A stretch of 64,000 bases of DNA from Alphaproteobacteria bacterium (GCA_037200445.1 JBBCGH010000001.1:3162001-3226000), one strand, 5' to 3'; numbered from the stretch's first letter, positions 35,780-47,000 are shown. A program made the numbers and translations. Notes: generated from the sequence alone by a model not told the origin.

Positions 35780-36730
35780 ATGGCCGTCGTCATCGACAAC
35801 CTGACTGCGCCGCGCCCGCGCCACCCCGAGAAGGCGCACCGCCCGGACTCGGCCGTCCGTCGCAAGCCCGACTGGATCCGCGTCAAGGCGCCGCTCTCGC
35901 GCGGCTACGCCGAGACCCAGCGCATCGTGAAGGAGAACGGCCTGTACACGGTGTGCGAGGAGGCCGGCTGCCCCAATATCGGCGAGTGCTGGGAGAAGAA
36001 ACACGCGACCTTCATGATCATGGGCGACACGTGCACGCGCGCCTGCGCGTTCTGCAACGTGAAGACCGGGCTGCCGGGCGCCCTCGACCCGGATGAGCCG
36101 AAGCATGTCGCGGAGGCGGTCGCCAAGCTCGGCCTGAGCCACGTGGTCATCACCTCGGTCGACCGCGACGATCTCGGCGACGGCGGCGCCGAACATTTCG
36201 CGCAGGCGATCCGCGCGATCCGCGCCGCCACGCCGGGCACCACGATCGAAGTGCTCACCCCGGACTTCCTGCGCAAGGACGGCGCGGCTCAGGTCGTGGC
36301 CGCCGCCAGGCCCGACGTCTTCAACCACAATCTCGAAACGGTGCCGTCGAAGTATCTCACCGTGCGCCCCGGCGCGCGCTACTTCGCGTCGATCCGTCTG
36401 CTGCAGCAGGTGAAGGAGCTCGACCCGCAGATGTTCACCAAGTCCGGCATCATGGTCGGGCTCGGCGAAGAGCGGAACGAAGTGCTGGCGCTGATGGACG
36501 ACCTGCGCGCCGCGGACGTCGACTTCCTCACCATCGGGCAGTACCTGCAGCCGACCCGCAAGCACCACGAGGTCGTGCGCTTCGTGCCGCCCGACGAATT
36601 CAAGGCCTACGAGACCATCGCCTACGCCAAGGGCTTCCTGATGGTCTCGGCCTCGCCGCTGACGCGCTCCTCGCACCATGCGGGCGACGACTTCGCACGG
36701 CTGAAGGCGGCGCGCGCTACCAAGGCCTGA
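35780..36730 (+). CDS. lipA: Lipoyl synthase
   Basis: Radical SAM enzyme of 316 aa that inserts two sulphurs into octanoyl groups on lipoyl domains of PDH, OGDH and GcvH. The auxiliary cluster motif has Cys59, Cys64 and Cys70; the radical SAM cluster has Cys85, Cys89 and Cys92 (CTRACAFC). A C-terminal [14 protein letters not shown] contains the conserved Ser that ligates the auxiliary cluster. Full length and intact. In relatives ratA often follows lipA; here two kinase-like genes lie between them. Confidence 0.97.
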   Translation: MAVVIDNLTAPRPRHPEKAHRPDSAVRRKPDWIRVKAPLSRGYAETQRIVKENGLYTVCEEAGCPNIGECWEKKHATFMIMGDTCTRACAFCNVKTGLPGALDPDEPKHVAEAVAKLGLSHVVITSVDRDDLGDGGAEHFAQAIRAIRAATPGTTIEVLTPDFLRKDGAAQVVAAARPDVFNHNLETVPSKYLTVRPGARYFASIRLLQQVKELDPQMFTKSGIMVGLGEERNEVLALMDDLRAADVDFLTIGQYLQPTRKHHEVVRFVPPDEFKAYETIAYAKGFLMVSASPLTRSSHHAGDDFARLKAARATKA

Positions 36731-36735
36731 GCGTC

Positions 36736-37248
36736 ATGCGCCGCGTTCTGGTGATCGGCTCGCCAGGTGCCGGCAAGACGACCCTTTCAACACGCCTTGC
36801 GGCGAAACTCGGCGTACCTGTTCACTACCTCGACCTGCATCACTGGGAGCCCGGCTGGAAATATCGCGATGCCGCGCGCGCGCGCGAGGCGATGACCGCG
36901 CTGAGCGAAACGCCGGAATGGGTCATGGACGGGAATTTCGCCGAAAGCTTCGATCTGCGAATGCGGCGCGCCGACACGCTCGTGTGGCTCGATTACCCGC
37001 GGGCGACATGCGTCGGCCGCATCCTGCTCCGCACCATCAGAGACTACGGCCAGCAGAAGCCTGATCTCCCGGCTGGATGCCCGGAAACATTCGACGTCGG
37101 CGTATTTCGCTTCGCATGGCGATTTCCCGCCGAAAGCCGCCTACAGATTCTCGCCGCGATTGAGCGTCATGGAAGCCACCTGAAGGTCTTGCGGCTTGGC
37201 AACGATCGCGACGTGGTGGAGTTTTGCCGCGTGCAGGGGCTCAGCTGA
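36736..37248 (+). CDS. P-loop nucleoside kinase-like protein (FlaR/adenylate kinase-related), copy 1
   Basis: A 170-aa P-loop protein with Walker A GSPGAGKTT (8-16). Other features are DLHHWEPGW, VMDGNFAES (an acidic motif in the position of a phosphate acceptor site) and RRADTLVWLDYPR. This matches the 'DNA topology modulation protein FlaR' or AAA-like small kinases, whose substrates are mostly unknown. It begins 5 bp after the lipA stop. Its own stop overlaps the next start (TGATG). It is a diverged paralogue of the next gene. Confidence 0.75.
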   Translation: MRRVLVIGSPGAGKTTLSTRLAAKLGVPVHYLDLHHWEPGWKYRDAARAREAMTALSETPEWVMDGNFAESFDLRMRRADTLVWLDYPRATCVGRILLRTIRDYGQQKPDLPAGCPETFDVGVFRFAWRFPAESRLQILAAIERHGSHLKVLRLGNDRDVVEFCRVQGLS

Positions 37249-37760
37249 TGCAGCGCGTGCTCGTGATGGGGTGCTCCGGCGCGGGCAAGTCCACCTTCGC
37301 GTGCAAGCTCGCCGAACGATGCGGTTTGCCGTTCGTGTCGATCGACCGGATCTACTGGCTTCCCGGCTGGGTCGAGCCTGTGGGTGGAGCGTTCACGGTC
37401 GCGATGACCCAGGAGGCCGAGAAAGCCGCCTGGGTGATCGACGGCAACTATTTGAGCCACGGCGCCGCAGACCTGCGCCGAGCACGCGCCGACACGGTCT
37501 GCTTTTTCGATTTTCCCCGCTGGGTTTGCATGGTTGGGATCATCCGCCGCAGTGCCATGAGCTACGGCCAGGTGCGGCCGGAGATGGACCCGGGCTGCCC
37601 GGAAAAATTCGATCCTGTGTTTTGGCGCTACGTCTGGACCTTCCAGACGCAACAGCGGCCAAGGCTGCTGGCCTATTTCAAGGGACTGCGTCCCGGCCAG
37701 CGGTTGGTGACGTTCACCACACGCGCACAGGCAGACGACTTTCTCCGCGAGGCCGCCTGA
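37248..37760 (+). CDS. P-loop nucleoside kinase-like protein, copy 2
   Basis: A 170-aa paralogue of the preceding gene, with Walker A GCSGAGKST, DRIYWLPGW, VIDGNYLSHGA and RADTVCFFDFPRW in the same positions. ATG 37248 shares a base with the preceding stop, and its own stop overlaps ratA (TGATG), so the three genes are probably translationally coupled. Divergence between the two copies is high, which suggests an old duplication with different substrates rather than redundancy. Confidence 0.75.
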   Translation: MQRVLVMGCSGAGKSTFACKLAERCGLPFVSIDRIYWLPGWVEPVGGAFTVAMTQEAEKAAWVIDGNYLSHGAADLRRARADTVCFFDFPRWVCMVGIIRRSAMSYGQVRPEMDPGCPEKFDPVFWRYVWTFQTQQRPRLLAYFKGLRPGQRLVTFTTRAQADDFLREAA

Positions 37761-38224
37761 TGCCGCAATTCCGCACCAAGCGGCGCGTGCGTCATGCTGC
37801 CGCCGAGATGTTCGATCTCGTCGCCGATATCGAGCGTTATCCGGAGTTCCTGCCGCTGTGTCAGTCCACGCGTGTGCGCAAGCGGACCGCGACCAGGGAG
37901 GGCATCGAGACGGTCGTCGCCGACATGACGGTGGCCTACAAGGTCCTGCGCGAGACCTTCACCAGCCGCGTCACGCTCGACCGGCCGAACCTGCAGATCC
38001 TGGTCGAGTACCTGAACGGGCCCTTCAGCCGGATGGAGAACCGCTGGGATTTCCATCCGGTCGGAGAGCAGCTTTGCGACGTCGAGTTCTTCATCTCGTA
38101 CGAATTCAAGAGCCGCATGTTCGCGATGCTGATGGGCGCGATGTTCGACACCGCGTTCCGGCGCTTTTCGTTAGCCTTCGAGCGCCGCGCCGACCAGGTC
38201 TATGGAAAGTCAAAAATCGCGTGA
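37760..38224 (+). CDS. ratA: RatA/COQ10-like SRPBCC (START-domain) protein
   Basis: A 154-aa START-fold protein of the RatA/Coq10 family: MFDLVADIERYPEFLPLC, YKVLRETFTSRVTL, FSRMENRWDF and VEFFISYEFKS motifs. In alphaproteobacteria members bind ubiquinone and support respiration; the E. coli name refers to a ribosome-association toxin activity. A coenzyme Q role is more likely here given the neighbourhood with lipA. Overlaps the preceding kinase-like gene by one base. Confidence 0.87.
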   Translation: MPQFRTKRRVRHAAAEMFDLVADIERYPEFLPLCQSTRVRKRTATREGIETVVADMTVAYKVLRETFTSRVTLDRPNLQILVEYLNGPFSRMENRWDFHPVGEQLCDVEFFISYEFKSRMFAMLMGAMFDTAFRRFSLAFERRADQVYGKSKIA

Positions 38225-38263
38225 TCTCAAAGGGTAAGCGGTCCTTAAGGCTGCCTCGTTACA

Positions 38264-40516
38264 ATGCGGTTCATGACCATTCAAAATCACGCGATACCGC
38301 GCGCCGCGCCGCTCCGCGTTGCACCCGCGCTGTTTGCCGCGACGCTGTTCGCCTCGGCGCTGCTCTTGTTTGCCGTGCAGCCGATGTTCACCAAGATGGT
38401 GCTGCCGATGCTCGGCGGTGCACCCGCCGTGTGGTCGGTCGCGATGGTGTTCTTTCAGGCCGCGCTGCTGATCGGCTATGCCTACGCGCACCTGCTGGCG
38501 CGCACGCTCACTGTTGGGCAGAGCGCGCTCGCGCATCTCGGCGTGCTTGGCGTGGCAGCGCTCACGCTGCCGATCGGCGTCGCGCAGGGCTTTGACGCGC
38601 CGCCCTCGACCGGCATTGGCCTGTGGCTCGTCGGTTTGTTTGCGGCCTCCATCGGTCTGCCGTTCGCCGCGCTCTCGGCAAATGCGCCGCTCCTGCAAAG
38701 CTGGTTCGCGGCGAGCGGCCACCCGCAGGCGCGCAACCCCTATGTCCTCTACGCCGCTTCGAACCTCGGCTCCTTCGCGGCGTTGCTTGCCTATCCGCTC
38801 GCGCTCGAGTCGCTGCTCACGCTACGCATGCAGGCGTGGGTCTGGTCGATCGGCTTTGCCGCCCTTGTGATCCTCATCGCGGTGTGCGCGGTCGCCGGCG
38901 CAGCAGGGCATGGCATGACGCCAGCGCACGCGGAGCCGGTGGCAAAGCCGACGTGGCGCGATCGTGCCGTCTGGGCCGCGCTCGCGGCCATTCCGGCCGG
39001 CCTCGTCATCGCGGTGACCGCCCACATCTCGACCGACATTGCGGCCGCGCCCTTGCTCTGGGTTCTGCCGCTCGCGCTCTACCTGCTGACCTTCGTCGCG
39101 GTGTTCCGCGAGAGGCCATGGTTCTCGCACGGCCTCGTGGTCAAGATCGTGCCCTTCGTGGTGGCGCCCCTTGCCATCACGCTGCTCGGCGGCGACCGGG
39201 AATACTGGCTCGCCTCGATCGCGCTCAACCTGCTCGCAATGTTCGTGCTCGGGCTCGCCTGCCACGGCGAAGTCTACGCGCGCCGCCCCGCGCCCGCGTT
39301 GCTGACCGAGTTCTATCTCTGGACCTCGTTCGGCGGGGTGATCGGCGGTATCTTCGCGGGCCTGGCTGCGCCGCATCTGTTCAACACGACCTATGAGTAT
39401 CCGATCCTGGTCACCGCCGCGCTGCTGGCTCTGCCCGGCGCGCTCCATGGCCCGGTGCGCGACTTCCTGTGGCGGATTTCGCCGGCCATTGCGGTCGCTC
39501 TGCTGGCGGGCTTTCTCTACGCGGTCATCGGCTTCAGGGTACCGGGCGGGCTGGGCCTGACGCTCCAGGTGGTGCTGGTGACGCTGGTCGGCCTGATGCT
39601 GTTGCAGCGGCGCGATCCGGCGCGCTTTGCGGCGCTCGCGGTCTGCGCCTTCATCATCACCGGGCTCTGGCAGCCGGGGCTGCGGCTGATCGAGCAGACG
39701 CGCAGTTTCTTCGGCGTGCACCGCGTGGTCGAGAAGATCATCGGCACGCACCGCATGCTGGTGCACGGCAATACGATCCATGGCGCCGAGCGCGTGCGCG
39801 AAGCGGATGGGGCGCCCGTCGCCGGACGCCCCGAGCCGCTGACCTACTACTACTTCGGCGGACCGATCTCCGAAGTGACGGCCGCCGCGCGCGCCGCCGC
39901 GGGCACGCTGAAGAATGTCGCGGTCGTTGGGCTGGGCGCTGGAAGCATGGCCTGCCACCGCAAGGACGGCGAGACCTGGACCTTCTTCGAAATCGATCCC
40001 GAGGTCGTGCGGCTCGCCCGCGACCCGAATATCTTCCGATTCCTCTCAAGCTGCGCGCCGGATACGCCGGTCGTGCTTGGCGATGCGCGCCTCACGCTCG
40101 CCGCCTCACCGCAACAGTTCGATCTGATCGTGCTCGATGCGTTTTCGTCCGACGCAATCCCGACGCACCTGCTGACGCGGGAAGCGCTGCGCGGCTACCT
40201 CGCGCACCTGTCGCCGCATGGCATGCTGCTCATCCACATCTCCAACCGCCACCTCGAGCTCGCCAAGGTGGTTGCCGCCATGGGCGCGACCGAAGGCCTG
40301 GTCACGCTGGTGAAAACCGACCGCAACGACATCGACTTCACGACCGACTTGCGCGCGGCAGCGCAGGTCGCGGTACTGGCGCGCAACGAAGCCGATTTCG
40401 GCAGCCTCCTCGGCGCCGGGGGATGGGAGAAAGCTGAAGCGGGCGCAGTCGCGCCGTGGAGCGACGACTATTCCGACATCATCGGCGCGATGCTGCGCAA
40501 GAAGCTCGGGCGCTGA
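38264..40516 (+). CDS. Fused membrane transporter-like / spermidine synthase-like protein
   Basis: A 750-aa inner membrane protein. The first 500 residues contain about a dozen transmembrane helices (LFASALLLFAVQPMFTKM is the typical start of this family). The C-terminal 220 residues form a Rossmann fold like spermidine synthase, with VAVVGLGAGSMACH, TFFEIDPEV and LIVLDAFSSDAIPTHLLT. Residues that bind the polyamine are not obvious, so the product is uncertain. ATG 38264 or 38273 is the start; neither has a strong ribosome binding site. It ends 33 bp from the convergent beta-lactamase gene. Confidence 0.85.
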   Translation: MRFMTIQNHAIPRAAPLRVAPALFAATLFASALLLFAVQPMFTKMVLPMLGGAPAVWSVAMVFFQAALLIGYAYAHLLARTLTVGQSALAHLGVLGVAALTLPIGVAQGFDAPPSTGIGLWLVGLFAASIGLPFAALSANAPLLQSWFAASGHPQARNPYVLYAASNLGSFAALLAYPLALESLLTLRMQAWVWSIGFAALVILIAVCAVAGAAGHGMTPAHAEPVAKPTWRDRAVWAALAAIPAGLVIAVTAHISTDIAAAPLLWVLPLALYLLTFVAVFRERPWFSHGLVVKIVPFVVAPLAITLLGGDREYWLASIALNLLAMFVLGLACHGEVYARRPAPALLTEFYLWTSFGGVIGGIFAGLAAPHLFNTTYEYPILVTAALLALPGALHGPVRDFLWRISPAIAVALLAGFLYAVIGFRVPGGLGLTLQVVLVTLVGLMLLQRRDPARFAALAVCAFIITGLWQPGLRLIEQTRSFFGVHRVVEKIIGTHRMLVHGNTIHGAERVREADGAPVAGRPEPLTYYYFGGPISEVTAAARAAAGTLKNVAVVGLGAGSMACHRKDGETWTFFEIDPEVVRLARDPNIFRFLSSCAPDTPVVLGDARLTLAASPQQFDLIVLDAFSSDAIPTHLLTREALRGYLAHLSPHGMLLIHISNRHLELAKVVAAMGATEGLVTLVKTDRNDIDFTTDLRAAAQVAVLARNEADFGSLLGAGGWEKAEAGAVAPWSDDYSDIIGAMLRKKLGR

Positions 40517-40549
40517 CTGCGTCCGAGCGAGGCGGAAGGCCGTCCACGC

Positions 40550-41434
40550 CTAGTTCTTCTTCGACTCTTCCGTTTGCTTCGCAAGCGCTTCATCGAAGGC
40601 CTTCTCCAGCCCTGCGATGTAGGTGGCGAGCTCGCCCGGCTTGACGAACGGATTCTGCGTGCTGTCCTTGTACTGCGCGCGTTTCTCCTCCATGCCGTAC
40701 ACTTCGGGATGAGGCCCGAGCAGCACGTCGGGCTTCATCGTCTTCATTTTCGCGTAGGTTGCGCGGTAGTCCTCGACGATGCCGGGATGAGTGGGATTCC
40801 CGACCAGCCTGTTAAGCGCGACCGTGCCGCTGCAGAAGAAAAGCACGCTGCGCTCGAAGTCACCGTCCAATACCTTGGTTTCCCAGCTGGTGCAGCCGGG
40901 TGAGTGCCCGGGTGTCGCATGCGCAATCATGGTGACGTCGCCGAGGGTGATCTTGTCGCCTTCTTTCATCGGAAGGTCGACCTTCACGGGCGGGAACCCG
41001 AGATCCTCGTTCTTCTCGTCGCCCGGATAGTAACCGCCTTCGAGCAATGGCTTGTCGCGCTCGCCGGCGGCGAGTTGCGCGCCGGTTTCCTTCTTTATGT
41101 CGGCAAAGCCGCCGGTGTGGTCGAAGTGCGCGTGCGTATTCAGGATGTACTTGATGTCAGCCACCTTGAACCCGAGCTTCGCGATGTTGTCCTTGATGAG
41201 GTCGGTCGACTGCGGCATCGCCGTGTCCATCAGGATCAGCCCCTGTGAGGTCTGGATGATGTAGACCGCGATGCCTTCGGTGCCGACGTAATAGATGTTG
41301 CCGATCATTCGGAACGGTTCGACCGGCGTCGTCCAGCGCTTCATCACCGTCGCGAGGAAATCCTTGATTGTCTGCGCCTGGGCGCCGGTCGTCAGTGTGG
41401 CGAGCGCGAGCAAGGCGATTGCGAGGACGCGCAT
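40550..41434 (-). CDS. Subclass B3 metallo-beta-lactamase, BJP-1-like
   Basis: Periplasmic zinc hydrolase of 294 aa. A signal peptide (about 1-20) precedes the MBL fold. All B3 ligands are visible: His101, His103, Asp105 and His106 (HAHFDH), His177 (TPGHSPGC) and His242 (LGPHPEVYG). Segments such as GAQLAAGERDKPLLEGG and VLFFCSGTVALNRLVG closely resemble Bradyrhizobium BJP-1 as I remember it. B3 enzymes hydrolyse penicillins, cephalosporins and carbapenems; activity here is inferred. ATG 41434 follows GGGAGGG; the longer frame to 41509 has no good start. No mobile marker nearby, so it is probably an intrinsic chromosomal gene. Confidence 0.88.
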   Translation of the reverse strand: MRVLAIALLALATLTTGAQAQTIKDFLATVMKRWTTPVEPFRMIGNIYYVGTEGIAVYIIQTSQGLILMDTAMPQSTDLIKDNIAKLGFKVADIKYILNTHAHFDHTGGFADIKKETGAQLAAGERDKPLLEGGYYPGDEKNEDLGFPPVKVDLPMKEGDKITLGDVTMIAHATPGHSPGCTSWETKVLDGDFERSVLFFCSGTVALNRLVGNPTHPGIVEDYRATYAKMKTMKPDVLLGPHPEVYGMEEKRAQYKDSTQNPFVKPGELATYIAGLEKAFDEALAKQTEESKKN

Positions 41435-41492
41435 GAACCCTCCCTGAGATTGTGATCGTGGACGAGAGTTAGACGGGGGATTGAAGCGGTAT

Positions 41493-41984
41493 TCAGGCAG
41501 CGAGTTCAAGCAGCATGTTCAGCGCTTCGATCACAGATGCGCGACGCACCTCCGAGCGGCCTATATTCCCGTAGCGTTTCTCGCGGTGCGTCAGCCCACC
41601 GTCCTTCGTCGCCACCGCGAAATGCACGAGCCCCACAGGTTTCTCGGGCGTGCCGCCCCCCGGCCCGGCGACGCCGGTGATCGAAACCGTGAGATCGACT
41701 TCGGCGCGCGCGAGCGCGCCGCTCGCCATCGCCATCGCGGTCTGGCGGCTCACCGCACCATGCTGGCGCAGTGTCGCTTCCGGCACGCCGAGCATCGCCA
41801 TCTTGGCGGCGTTCGAATAGGTGACGAAGCCGCGGTCGACCACATCCGACGAGCCCGCGATCTCGGTGAGTGCGCCCGCGACCAGGCCCCCGGTGCAGGA
41901 TTCGGCCGTCGCGATCATCCACCTGCGTGCGCGGCAGGCATCGAGCACGCGAACGCTGAGCGCGCGTGTCTCGGCATCGATCAT
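41493..41984 (-). CDS. pncC: CinA C-terminal domain protein (nicotinamide-nucleotide amidase, PncC)
   Basis: A 163-aa CinA-family protein without the N-terminal COG1058 domain. The signature AESCTGGLVAG (28-38) and VSITGVAGPGGGTPEKPVG are present. The family deamidates NMN to NaMN in NAD salvage. Its ATG overlaps the ispDF stop (ATGA), so it is coupled to ispDF, a conserved arrangement in Hyphomicrobiales. Full length for the short form. Confidence 0.9.
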   Translation of the reverse strand: MIDAETRALSVRVLDACRARRWMIATAESCTGGLVAGALTEIAGSSDVVDRGFVTYSNAAKMAMLGVPEATLRQHGAVSRQTAMAMASGALARAEVDLTVSITGVAGPGGGTPEKPVGLVHFAVATKDGGLTHREKRYGNIGRSEVRRASVIEALNMLLELAA

Positions 41985-43165
41985 GGCTGCCCTACCCAGG
42001 GCAGGCGGACGGTCGCCGTCGCATAGGCCGCGATGCCTTCGCCGTTTCCGATCGCGCCGAGTTTCTCGTTGGTCGTTGCCTTCACGCCGACACGGTCGAT
42101 CGAAAGCCCGGCGATCTCGGCGATGCGCGCGCGCATCTCGTCGCGGCGCGGATTGATCTTCGGCGCCTCGCACACGATCGCGACATCGAGATGGCTCACC
42201 ATGCCGCCGCGCGCCTTCACGCGCTCGACCGCGAAGGCAAGGAACTTGTCGGACGAGGCGCCGCGCCATTTCTCGTCGCTCGGCGGGAAATGCACGCCGA
42301 TGTCGCCGTCCGCGAGCGCGCCAAGGATCGCGTCGGTCAGCGCATGCAGCGCGACGTCGGCGTCCGAATGCCCGGCGAGCTTCCTTTCATGCGGGATCTT
42401 CACGCCGCCGAGCCACACATGGTCGCCGCCGGAATCGAAGGCGTGGATGTCGTAACCGATACCGGTGCGGATATCGGTGAGCGTTGCCCGCGCATCGCGG
42501 TCGGCGCGCATGAAATCGTCCGGTGTCGTCATCTTCACATTGCCGGGCTCGCCCTCGAACACCGCGACCTTGAGGCCCGCCCATTCGGCCAATGCGGCAT
42601 CGTCCGAGAAGTCCGCGCGCCCCGCCGCGGCGGCACGGCGGTGCGCATCGAGCAGCACGGAAAAGGCAAAGGCCTGCGGCGTCTGCACGGTGCGCAGATG
42701 CAAACGGTCGAGCGTTGCCGCGATGAGGCTGTCGTCGTCGACGATCTTCACGGTGTCGGTGACTGGCAGAGCGGGAATTGCGGCGCCCGTTTTTTGAGCC
42801 GCCGCGATGGCGCGATCGACCAGCGCCGCCGACGTGAACGGGCGCGCGGCGTCATGCACCAGAACGATGTCCGGACGGTCCCCCGCGAGCGCCTCAAGCC
42901 CTGCATGCACGGAGCCTTGGCGAGTCGCGCCGCCGAAGACGGGCTTCGCGAGGGCGAGCCCGTCGGCGGCGAGCGCAAATCGCGCGCCGTCGTCCTGGTG
43001 AATGACCGGCAGCACGAGATCGATGCTCGGATGGCTGGCGAAGATCCTTAAGCTCTCGCGCACCATCGGCGAGCCGCCCATTACCTTGTACTGCTTGGGA
43101 TAATCGAGCCCGCTGCGCGTGCCACGCCCGGCTGCCACAACCACCGCGGCCACGCGGATTGCCAT
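41981..43165 (-). CDS. ispDF: Bifunctional IspD/IspF (MEP isoprenoid pathway)
   Basis: A 394-aa fusion. The N-terminal cytidylyltransferase (IspD) has AAGRGTRSGLDYPKQY and VHDAARPFT. The C-terminal 2C-methyl-D-erythritol 2,4-cyclodiphosphate synthase (IspF, from about 235) has GIGYDIHAF with metal-binding Asp and His, and KLAGHSDADVALHALTDAIL. The enzymes catalyse steps 3 and 5 of the pathway to IPP and DMAPP. The fusion is typical of alphaproteobacteria. Divergent from dusB across 165 bp. Confidence 0.97.
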   Translation of the reverse strand: MAIRVAAVVVAAGRGTRSGLDYPKQYKVMGGSPMVRESLRIFASHPSIDLVLPVIHQDDGARFALAADGLALAKPVFGGATRQGSVHAGLEALAGDRPDIVLVHDAARPFTSAALVDRAIAAAQKTGAAIPALPVTDTVKIVDDDSLIAATLDRLHLRTVQTPQAFAFSVLLDAHRRAAAAGRADFSDDAALAEWAGLKVAVFEGEPGNVKMTTPDDFMRADRDARATLTDIRTGIGYDIHAFDSGGDHVWLGGVKIPHERKLAGHSDADVALHALTDAILGALADGDIGVHFPPSDEKWRGASSDKFLAFAVERVKARGGMVSHLDVAIVCEAPKINPRRDEMRARIAEIAGLSIDRVGVKATTNEKLGAIGNGEGIAAYATATVRLPWVGQP

Positions 43166-43330
43166 GTCTTGCCTCAGTTTCTGCTACCGGAGGAAGGCTT
43201 TAGCGCCTGCGCTGGCCATCGCAAACGTCTTTTCGCCGTGTTGGTGAGCCTGGGGATATTGCTGCACCGCAGCACTTGCGGTACGGTTAGAAATGGCTAA
43301 AGTATAAGCAGATGACTAGGCGCCTAATTC

Positions 43331-44379
<1,049 letters not shown>

Positions 44380-44383
<4 letters not shown>

Positions 44384-45507
44384 CCCACGCCGAACAGATC
44401 GTGTCGTTTCCCAGCGAGACTGCTGACACCGTGCTCAATGCGCTGCCGCATCCGATCCTGATGGTCGGGCCGGACGGAAAGATCGTCGAGGCAAACGTCG
44501 CAGCCGAGTCCTTCTTTGAAGTTTCCATGCTGCTGCTGCGGCGTCACGTGTTGCGCGACCTTGTGCCGTTCGGCTCCCCGTTGCTGGCGCTGGTCGAGCA
44601 GGTGCGTAACCGCGGCTCGGCGGTGAACGAATATCGCGTCGATTTGTCGACGCCGCGTAACCCGGGTGAGCGCCTCGTCGACCTCAACGTCGCGCCGGTG
44701 CCCGAGCGGCCCGGCCACGTCGTGGTCATGCTGCAAGAGCGCACCATTGCCGACAAAATGGATCGCCAGCTCACCCATCGCGGTGCCGCGCGTTCGGTGA
44801 TCGCGCTCGCCTCCATGCTGGCCCATGAGATCAAGAACCCGCTGTCGGGTATTCGCGGCGCCGCGCAACTGCTCGAGCAGTCCGCGGCCGACGACGACCG
44901 CACATTGACACGGCTGATCTGCGACGAGGCCGACCGCATCGTCAAGCTCGTGGACCGGATGGAAGTGTTCGCCGACGAGCGCCCGGTGGAGCGCGAGCCG
45001 GTCAACATCCACGTGGTGCTGGATCGCGTGAAGAAGCTCGCGCTCTCGGGCTTCGCGCGGAACATCAAATTCGTCGAAACCTATGACCCCTCGCTGCCGG
45101 ACGTGCTCGCGAACCGCGACCAGTTCATCCAGATCTTCCTCAACCTGGTGAAGAACGCGGCTGAAGCGATCGGCGATCACGCCGACGGGCAGATCGAGCT
45201 GAGCACCGCGTTCCGCCCCGGCGTGCGCCTGCAGATTCCCGGCAGCAAGGCGCGCGTGTCGTTGCCGCTCGAATTTTGCGTCAAGGACAATGGCTCGGGG
45301 GTACCGGCGGACCTGCTGCCGCATCTGTTCGATCCGTTCGTGACGACAAAGCCGGCCGGCACGGGGCTTGGCCTCGCGCTTGTCGCCAAGATCGTCGGCG
45401 ATCACGGCGGGATCATCGAATGCGAGTCACAACCCCGACACACCATTTTTCGCGTGCTGATGCCGATGTTCACAGGAGACGACGCCTTGCCGGGTGGCGG
45501 AACCTGA
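44380..45507 (+). CDS. ntrB: Nitrogen regulation sensor histidine kinase NtrB
   Basis: Cytoplasmic kinase of 375 aa that phosphorylates NtrC under nitrogen limitation, controlled by PII. It has an N-terminal PAS domain ([24 protein letters not shown]), HisKA with the phosphorylated His in [11 protein letters not shown], and HATPase with [21 protein letters not shown] and [12 protein letters not shown] 44380 overlaps the dusB stop. All boxes intact. Confidence 0.96.
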
Positions 45508-45517
45508 AGAGGAAGTG

Positions 45518-46960
45518 ATGCCCGCAGGAAACATACTGGTCGCTGACGATGATGCGGCGATCAGGACCGTGCTCAATCAGGCGCTCTCGCGCGCCGGATA
45601 TGAGGTGCGCTCGACCGGAAACGCCGCGACACTGTGGCGCTGGGTGAGCCAGGGGGACGGCGATCTGGTCATCACCGACGTGGTGATGCCCGACGAGAAC
45701 GCGTTCGACCTGCTGCCGCGCATCAAGAAGATGCGGCCGGAGCTGCCGGTCATCGTCATGAGCGCGCAGAACACGTTCATGACCGCGATCCGCGCCTCGG
45801 AGCGGGGCGCCTACGAGTATCTGCCGAAACCCTTCGACCTGAAGGAATTGATCACCATCGTGGGGCGCGCGCTCGCCGAACCGAAGGAGCGCACGCGCGA
45901 GCCCGCAAAGGTCGAGGACCTTGGTGCGATCCCTCTGGTCGGCCGATCGCCGGCAATGCAGGAAATCTACCGCTTCGTCGCGCGGCTGATGCAGACCGAT
46001 CTCACCGTGATGATCACCGGCGAGTCCGGCACCGGCAAGGAACTCATTGCGCGCGCGCTGCACGACTACGGCAAGCGCCGCTCCGGTCCGTTCGTCGCGA
46101 TCAACATGGCGGCGATCCCGCGCGACCTCGTCGAGTCCGAACTGTTCGGGCACGAGAAGGGGGCCTTCACCGGTGCGAACACACGGGCTTCCGGGCGTTT
46201 CGAACAGGCCGAAGGGGGAACGTTGTTTCTCGACGAGATCGGCGACATGCCGATGGAGGCGCAGACGCGGCTCCTGCGCGTGTTGCAGCAGGGCGAGTAC
46301 ACGACGGTGGGCGGTCGTACGCCGATCAAAACCGACGTGCGCATTGTTGCTGCGAGCAACAAGGATTTGCGCGTGCTGATCCAGCAGGGGCTGTTCCGCG
46401 AAGATCTGTTCTTCCGTCTCAACGTCGTCCCGCTGCGGCTGCCGCCGCTGCGCGAGCGTGCCGAGGACGTGCCCGACCTGATGCGTCACTTTTTTGCGCT
46501 GGCCGAGCGCGAAGGTCTGCCATCGAAGCAGATCGATTCCGCCGCGCTGGACAAGCTCAAGCGCTACCGTTGGCCGGGCAATGTGCGGGAGCTGGAAAAC
46601 CTCGCGCGGCGGCTCGCTGCGCTCTATCCGCAGGAAACGATCACCGCCGCGGTGATCGATGCCGAACTGGTCCAGCCCGCGGCCGTGGCGCCCGACGAGG
46701 AAGGGCGCAGCGAAGACACGATCGTGGCTGCCATGGAACGGCACCTGTCGCGCTATTTCGCCGATTTTGGCGACCGCCTGCCGCCCCCCGGCCTCTACCA
46801 CCGTATTCTGCGGGAGGTTGAGCATCCGCTCTTGTCCGCCGCACTGGCCGCGACGCGCGGCAACCAGATTCGCGCCGCCGACCTGCTCGGGGTCAACCGC
46901 AACACGCTGCGCAAGAAGATCCGCGACCTGGACATCCAGGTGATCCGCACCAGCGGCTGA
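45518..46960 (+). CDS. ntrC: Nitrogen regulation response regulator NtrC
   Basis: Sigma-54-dependent activator of 480 aa. The receiver domain has DDD near the N-terminus and phospho-acceptor Asp in [14 protein letters not shown]. The AAA+ domain has Walker A GESGTGKE and the sigma-54 contact loop GAFTGA (within [14 protein letters not shown]). The C-terminal Fis-type helix-turn-helix is [23 protein letters not shown] 45518 follows GAGGAAG, 10 bp after ntrB. Confidence 0.97.
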   Translation: MPAGNILVADDDAAIRTVLNQALSRAGYEVRSTGNAATLWRWVSQGDGDLVITDVVMPDENAFDLLPRIKKMRPELPVIVMSAQNTFMTAIRASERGAYEYLPKPFDLKELITIVGRALAEPKERTREPAKVEDLGAIPLVGRSPAMQEIYRFVARLMQTDLTVMITGESGTGKELIARALHDYGKRRSGPFVAINMAAIPRDLVESELFGHEKGAFTGANTRASGRFEQAEGGTLFLDEIGDMPMEAQTRLLRVLQQGEYTTVGGRTPIKTDVRIVAASNKDLRVLIQQGLFREDLFFRLNVVPLRLPPLRERAEDVPDLMRHFFALAEREGLPSKQIDSAALDKLKRYRWPGNVRELENLARRLAALYPQETITAAVIDAELVQPAAVAPDEEGRSEDTIVAAMERHLSRYFADFGDRLPPPGLYHRILREVEHPLLSAALAATRGNQIRAADLLGVNRNTLRKKIRDLDIQVIRTSG

Positions 46961-47000
46961 TATCGGCCAATAGCCTCAAAGGCCGATTTGCGCCCCGGTT

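Noticed and set aside
38230-38245. Single GTAAGCGG iteron-like octamer after ratA
   Set aside because: An isolated copy far from the element; expected by chance.
45470-46825. Minus-strand frame of 451 codons
   Set aside because: Antisense to ntrC, which has all expected motifs.
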